Assembly (NCBI RefSeq): GCF_002797325.1
Contig: NZ_KZ454938.1
Coordinates: 2,492,267 to 2,556,266 of the forward strand
Direction of reading: 5' to 3'
Length of the DNA: 64,000 bases
From: Bacillus sp. FJAT-45037
GTDB lineage: Bacteria > Bacillota > Bacilli > Bacillales > Bacillaceae_D
Part shown: in pieces, positions 60,160 through 64,000 of the stretch
Layout of the letters: the number at the start of each line of letters is the position of its first letter
Position numbering within the stretch: position 1 is the first letter of the stretch
Position numbers and translations under genes: made by a program
Notes under the pieces: model-generated
The model's database searches: none
Told to the model about the DNA's origin: nothing
What the model saw: only the letters and a program-made list of their open reading frames with translations

Positions 60160-60197
60160 AAAAAACCTTTCTGCATAAAGATGAGCAGAAAGGTTTG
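60160..60197 (-). terminator. Expression-platform terminator of the SAM riboswitch
   Basis: A perfect 12-base stem AAACCTTTCTGC / GCAGAAAGGTTT then T run, between aptamer and metN. Confidence 0.9.
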
Positions 60198-60204
60198 TGT
60201 TCAA

Positions 60205-60326
60205 TATACCTTCTCATCTATCAAAGCATACGCTCTGCAGGAATTAGCACCTTCTAAATCTTGTTAGATTTAGTGGTTGCTGGGTTTCATCGGGCCAGTC
60301 CCTCCACCTCTCTTGATAAGAGATTA
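60205..60326 (-). ncRNA. SAM-I riboswitch (S-box)
   Basis: Read on the minus strand the conserved S-box blocks appear in order: CTCTTATCAAGAGAGG, TGGAGGGACTGGCCCGATGA, AACCCAGCAACC, AAGGTGCTAATTCCTGCAG and GATGAGAAGG. When SAM is high the downstream terminator forms, so the metNPQ importer is shut off. Confidence 0.96.
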
Positions 60327-60393
60327 TACAGTTGTCCGTTCGTTTTTTTCATGAGTGAATCATAGCATGAGTCTATTTTTTCTGTCAACATTT

Positions 60394-61668
60394 TTAAACA
60401 GAAATATTCTCAGAAGATTTATCCGAAGGCTTTCTCTCTCGAAACACCACATAAAAATAGATCGCCCCAATCAAATAAAGAGTGGCTGTAATCGTGAACA
60501 CATAGGCATAGCCATAGTAGGAACCGTAGACCATCACCAATGTGGTCGATACAGGCCCCATAACCGCCCAACCAAGCTGAAAGACCATTTGACCAACTGA
60601 ATTCGCCAAGCCTTTCATCGAATCATCTACTTTTCTCATCATAAGTGCCATTTGAATAGGGTTTCCTGCATTCATTAACGCTTGCCTAAATAAGAAGCCA
60701 ATCACCGCGACCCATAAGACCTCTGTGTAAGCCGTGAGGAGGAGAAAAGGCAAGGAGGCGAGCTGTAAATAGACGACAGCTCTTACTTCCCCCACCTTCC
60801 GGACAACTGTAGGACCAATCATCAACGCGACCGCTGTCATCGCCTGACCAAGTGAGAGGATAATCCCAACTAAAGAATAACTAACATCAAAACGATCGGT
60901 AAAATACAGATTTAAATAAGGAATGACAAGACCAGAACCAAAGCCAATTAATAAGTTAGCGACAGCGAATAAGCCAATCACTTTTAAGCTAGAACGATGA
61001 GTCGTCAGCAACTTGCCTATAGAACTAATCCCTGTTTTTTCTTTTTTTATTTTTCGTTCTTCTTGAATTTTTAAAATGGGTAGTAACGCAAGAAAGAATA
61101 AACATGCTCCAATTAGCAAAACGATTCGAACACTTGTGAGCATCGTAAGCCCGAAGACCGCATGCAAGAGATCTGACATCGTTCCACCGAGTACATTCCC
61201 GATAACATTAGCGACCATGATTAAGGCAAAATTAAAACTAAATAAGTGGACACGCTCCTTTTCTGTCGAGTTTTCAGCAAGTAAAGGAATCGAAGATACT
61301 TGAATAAAAGCCATAAATAAACCAGTCATAAAAGCAGTCATTAATAACAACACTTCTGTTGTTACTATTCCACGAAGCATCAAACTAACTGCAGCAAACA
61401 ATGCACCGAGAAGAATGACTTTTTTCCGTCCTACTTTATCACTGAGAATTCCAGCGGGTAATAGCGCAAGGGCACTTGCTGTTGCTTGCATCGCGATTAC
61501 TTTCCCATTCACCGCGTCAACATAGCCCAACTCACGTATGTAATAATTATAAATGACCATAAAGATACCCATGCCAATATTAGCGAGTATCGAAGCAAGT
61601 AAAAACAAGCGAACATTGCGATTATAGGACGTAAGTTGTCCTGTCCAATCCTTAATGAGCTGCGTCAT
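60394..61668 (-). CDS. Major facilitator superfamily transporter
   Basis: 424 residues, 12 membrane helices. The loop between helices 2 and 3 reads GILSDKVGRKKVIL, the MFS signature. It is probably an exporter of small compounds; the substrate cannot be predicted. It is separated from the metN riboswitch by only about 70 bases but has its own start and faces the same way. Confidence 0.85.
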   Translation of the reverse strand: MTQLIKDWTGQLTSYNRNVRLFLLASILANIGMGIFMVIYNYYIRELGYVDAVNGKVIAMQATASALALLPAGILSDKVGRKKVILLGALFAAVSLMLRGIVTTEVLLLMTAFMTGLFMAFIQVSSIPLLAENSTEKERVHLFSFNFALIMVANVIGNVLGGTMSDLLHAVFGLTMLTSVRIVLLIGACLFFLALLPILKIQEERKIKKEKTGISSIGKLLTTHRSSLKVIGLFAVANLLIGFGSGLVIPYLNLYFTDRFDVSYSLVGIILSLGQAMTAVALMIGPTVVRKVGEVRAVVYLQLASLPFLLLTAYTEVLWVAVIGFLFRQALMNAGNPIQMALMMRKVDDSMKGLANSVGQMVFQLGWAVMGPVSTTLVMVYGSYYGYAYVFTITATLYLIGAIYFYVVFRERKPSDKSSENISV

Positions 61669-61733
61669 CAGCGACCATCACCTTCTTTTTATTTCGAACC
61701 CCTAAATAATAATAAGGTATTTTCAGAAAAATA

Positions 61734-61767
61734 AAAAGCCTTTCGTCAAAGTTTTCTGACGAAAGGT
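61734..61767 (-). terminator. Terminator of yusG
   Basis: AACCTTTCGTCA and TGACGAAAGGC-type arms (11 bases paired) with TTTTT after, 15 bases past the yusG stop. Confidence 0.85.
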
Positions 61768-61781
61768 TACATGTCTATCGG

Positions 61782-62018
61782 TTAGCACCAGCCCTCTTTA
61801 CAACTGTCGACAAAGGACGTTACTTGATTAGGGTCTTTGTTTTCATAACGATAAATTTTGTCATCCTCAAACACATAGCCTGCACTCATCGTATGTTGCA
61901 AGCCCGTAGCTGTTTCAATCACTTGACCGACGTGATGATCGTCAACATACAGGTTCATATTACCATTTTCATATTTGCCTTTCACTTGACTCGTCACATC
62001 TGCTTTAATTAGATCCAT
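61782..62018 (-). CDS. yusG: DUF2553 protein YusG
   Basis: 78 residues, beta-rich, with NLYVDDHHVGQVIET, GYVFEDDKIYRYEN and a cysteine pair near the end. Matches YusG of B. subtilis by position (beside gcvH) and length. Function unknown. GGAGGG lies upstream. Confidence 0.75.
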   Translation of the reverse strand: MDLIKADVTSQVKGKYENGNMNLYVDDHHVGQVIETATGLQHTMSAGYVFEDDKIYRYENKDPNQVTSFVDSCKEGWC

Positions 62019-62126
62019 ACCTCATCCCTCCAAACGTATGGTGTAGGTATAGTGTTCGCTCTACCCATGCTTTTAACCGAGGGAAAAGAAAGAGAAGGAG
62101 GGAATTCCCTCCTTCTCTACGTTACA

Positions 62127-62516
62127 TTAATCTTCACTAATCATTTCAGCATAGTCTTTATCAGACATTAGCTTGTCCACTTGTGATTTGTCAGACGGTT
62201 CAACAACAATCATCCATGCTTTCTCATATGGTGATTCGTTTACAAATTCAGGAGAATCATCAAGCTCTTCATTAATTTCAACGACTTTACCGCTAATTGG
62301 TGCATAAAGTTCTGATACAGTTTTAACCGACTCTACGCTTCCGAAAGGTTCGTCAGCTTCAATGTCATCTCCAACTTCTGGAAGCTCAACGAATACGATG
62401 TCTCCTAGCTCTGATTGAGCAAAGTGTGTAATACCGATACGGACTTTCTCTCCTTCAACTTTTACCCACTCATGTTCTTCTGAATACTTCAGTTCTTTTG
62501 GTAAATTTGTGCTCAT
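62127..62516 (-). CDS. gcvH: Glycine cleavage system H protein
   Basis: 129 residues. The lipoylated lysine sits in ESVKTVSE near residue 65. H protein shuttles the aminomethyl group between the glycine-cleavage enzymes and, in Bacillus, also hands lipoyl groups to other complexes. GGAGGG precedes the ATG. It stands without the other gcv genes, as is usual here. Confidence 0.96.
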   Translation of the reverse strand: MSTNLPKELKYSEEHEWVKVEGEKVRIGITHFAQSELGDIVFVELPEVGDDIEADEPFGSVESVKTVSELYAPISGKVVEINEELDDSPEFVNESPYEKAWMIVVEPSDKSQVDKLMSDKDYAEMISED

Positions 62517-62612
62517 TTGAAAATCCCTCCATCAATTTGGTACATTCTCACATTATTATACCTTTTTTCAGTCATAAACTAAACGTTTACGCCAAACATT
62601 TCATGCATATCC

Positions 62613-62969
62613 TTATTTCCATGTTTGTTCGAACTGATCTTCTTTAAATCCAACCGTAACTTGATTGCCATCGGTTGTGATCGGACGCTTGATCAACATG
62701 CCATCAGAAGCTAATAATTCAAGCTTCTCATCTTCTGACATATCGCCGAGCTTATCCTTTAAACCTAATTCACGATATTTTTGTCCACTCGTATTAAAGA
62801 ATTTCTTTAACTCGAGGCCACTCTTTTTGTAAAGAGCTTCTAATTCAACTTTTGATGGGGGTTCTTCAACGATATGTATGTCTTTAATCTCGGCACCATG
62901 TTCCTCTAACCATTTTTTTGCTTTGCGACACGTTCCACATTTCGGATAGTGATAAAAAGTGACTAACAT
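62613..62969 (-). CDS. yusI: ArsC/Spx-family protein YusI
   Basis: 118 residues of the arsenate-reductase-like fold with CGTCRKAKKWL near the start (CxxC), FFNTSGQKYRELGLK and LIKRPI, the pattern shared by ArsC, Spx and YusI. Substrate unknown; an arsenate role is not implied. ATG at 62969 has GAGGAG upstream. Confidence 0.88.
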   Translation of the reverse strand: MLVTFYHYPKCGTCRKAKKWLEEHGAEIKDIHIVEEPPSKVELEALYKKSGLELKKFFNTSGQKYRELGLKDKLGDMSEDEKLELLASDGMLIKRPITTDGNQVTVGFKEDQFEQTWK

Positions 62970-63010
62970 GCGAAAACACTCCTCTCCCATTATATGAAAC
63001 AACGTCATTA

Positions 63011-63175
63011 TTACTTATTTTTCTGATTTCGACAACTAATATGCTCGTTCTCTTCGGTCGCGCTTTCCCACATTTTTTGAATGGCCTCTTGCGTCGAATC
63101 ACCTGAAAGCTCTAAGGAAAATTCTTCTACGCCTGTTAGTGGACCTGTATACTCAATTTTTGGTTGCTTCTTCAT
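63011..63175 (-). CDS. Small hypothetical protein
   Basis: 54 residues, charged, soluble, with IEYTGPLTGVEEFSLELSG and a single cysteine near the end. Strong site GGAGGAGG upstream of the ATG. It ends 41 bases before the yusI start and is likely cotranscribed. No family recognised. Confidence 0.6.
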   Translation of the reverse strand: MKKQPKIEYTGPLTGVEEFSLELSGDSTQEAIQKMWESATEENEHISCRNQKNK

Positions 63176-63247
63176 GTTTGTTCCTCCTCCGTTCCTTCAT
63201 GGATGATCATAGGATGCGTTGTTTTTTGGGAACCATTCATACAATGA

Positions 63248-63277
63248 CAAAGAAGCCCTATAAATAGGACTTCTTTG
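63248..63277. terminator. Hairpin upstream of the 63011 gene
   Basis: CAAAGAAG-c-CCTA pairs with TAGG-a-CTTCTTTG across a short loop, after the acyl-CoA dehydrogenase gene. It may act as a second terminator. Confidence 0.6.
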
Positions 63278-63318
63278 TACTAGAGAGGAGAATGCTTCAT
63301 AAGAAAGGAGGTATATAA

Positions 63319-63342
63319 TTTTTGGGGCATATTGCCCCAAAA
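63319..63342 (-). terminator. Terminator of the acyl-CoA dehydrogenase gene
   Basis: A perfect ten-base stem TTTTGGGGCA / TGCCCCAAAA with a four-base loop, 14 bases past the stop codon at 63356. Confidence 0.8.
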
Positions 63343-63355
63343 TTAAGTAACAAAA

Positions 63356-64000
63356 TTATACGACGTAACGCTCTTCTTTTAGAACTTCAGCAGCAATTTC
63401 ACGCTTAACTGTAATCACATTAATTGGCGTATGACGCGTTAATTTGCGTAGGATGGAAAGCATCGTACGAAGTGTATCTCCACTTTCCATAGCCACTAAT
63501 GACTCTTTCGCATGTGCTTCGATGCGGTTAAACGCTTCTTGGCAGTATACTTGAGTCATACGAAGTTTTTGTGCAGCTTTATCTGCACCAGATTTGTTCA
63601 TTTGCTTTTCTGTACGTAAGATGACAGACTCCATATTAAAGACCTCACTTACGATATCAGCAACGTTTGATAGAAGCTCTTGCTCGTGTTGAAGCTTCTC
63701 ACCATATTTCTGAGCACCTGTTCCAGCAACCATTAGGAAGATCTTCTTCGCCATACCAAGCAAGTATTTTTCTTGCTCAAGTGGCTCATCACCAATTTCT
63801 TGTGGCATCATCATCATAAGCTCTTCTTGTAATGCTGTTGCTTTTTGAAGAAGTGGAAGTTCACCCTTCATTGCTTTACGCATGATCGTGCCAGGAACAA
63901 GAAGGCGGTTAATCTCATTTGTTCCTTCAAAGATACGGTTAATACGTGAGTCACGGTAGATGCGCTCTACTTCATATTCAGCCATGAAACCATAGCCACC
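63356..64000 (-). CDS. fadE: Acyl-CoA dehydrogenase, C-terminal part (gene runs off the window)
   Basis: The visible ~214 residues include GGYGFMAEYEVERIYRDSRI and IFEGTNEINR, the C-terminal FAD-site and dimer motifs of acyl-CoA dehydrogenases, followed by a long helical extension seen in the FadE/YusJ type. It starts fatty-acid beta-oxidation. The N-terminus lies beyond 64000; the ATG at 63985 is internal. Confidence 0.9.
   Translation of the reverse strand, partial: GGYGFMAEYEVERIYRDSRINRIFEGTNEINRLLVPGTIMRKAMKGELPLLQKATALQEELMMMMPQEIGDEPLEQEKYLLGMAKKIFLMVAGTGAQKYGEKLQHEQELLSNVADIVSEVFNMESVILRTEKQMNKSGADKAAQKLRMTQVYCQEAFNRIEAHAKESLVAMESGDTLRTMLSILRKLTRHTPINVITVKREIAAEVLKEERYVV

Noticed and set aside
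62613-62969. Arsenate reductase
   Set aside because: The fold is shared by Spx and YusI proteins, there are no ars genes nearby, and the position matches yusI.

Overview
The window is chromosomal DNA of a low-GC, spore-forming Bacillaceae bacterium. The evidence is the spore genes (yutH, yunB, lytH, a Spo0E-type phosphatase, a YhcN/YlaJ-type lipoprotein), the AGGAGG-type ribosome sites and a gene order that largely follows the Bacillus subtilis yui-yum-yut-yun-suf-yur-yus segment. A futalosine-pathway gene (mqnE), many acidic proteins and Na+-coupled transporters point to an alkaliphilic or halotolerant member (Bacillus halodurans/Alkalihalobacillus-like). This placement is inference. No tRNA, rRNA or CRISPR array was seen.

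Layout. 1-17.4 kb is core backbone: a truncated BMP-type lipoprotein, yuiB/yuiA, two flavin oxidoreductases (yumB with a Rex-like operator, yumC), yutM, mqnE, ldh, dapF, yuzB, an unusual TetR-YutJ fusion, yuzD, yutI and the hom-thrC-thrB operon. 17.6-30.0 kb is an accessory island. It carries a group IIC-like intron with a frameshifted maturase, a TasA/CalY-type biofilm fibre operon (two SipW-type fibre proteins, sipW, a TapA-like protein, a SinR-like regulator and an LPxTS-anchored surface protein), a class D-like sortase and an exopolysaccharide block (processive GT2 and a GH16 glucanase). A broken rok-like gene and a broken coiled-coil gene also lie there. The island holds a 238-bp duplicated promoter cassette and a recurring ATTGTACGT motif, and several of its genes are decayed.

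30-64 kb is backbone again: yutH, yutG, yutF, yutE, glpX, yutD, yutC, metY, lipA, lytH, an NSS transporter with its small MetS subunit, an NhaC-family transporter under a lysine riboswitch, yunB, dfrA-thyA, an HD-GYP phosphodiesterase, yunCDEF, the sufCDSUB iron-sulfur operon, yurZ, metNPQ under a SAM-I riboswitch, an MFS exporter, yusG, gcvH, yusI and the end of an acyl-CoA dehydrogenase gene.

How the genes work together. Several iron-sulfur genes sit in the window: the suf operon, the NifU-like YutI, the A-type carrier YutM and the [4Fe-4S] radical-SAM enzymes LipA and MqnE. LipA and GcvH are linked through lipoylation. metY, metNPQ, hom-thrCB and dapF cover aspartate-family and sulfur amino-acid supply. 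The island genes would build, anchor and control an extracellular matrix. Intergenic DNA is rich in structured repeats: a 237-bp element present twice, a ~121-bp stem-loop array and a 21-bp phased palindrome array. In two places the Shine-Dalgarno site of the next gene is built into the 3' arm of an intrinsic-terminator hairpin.
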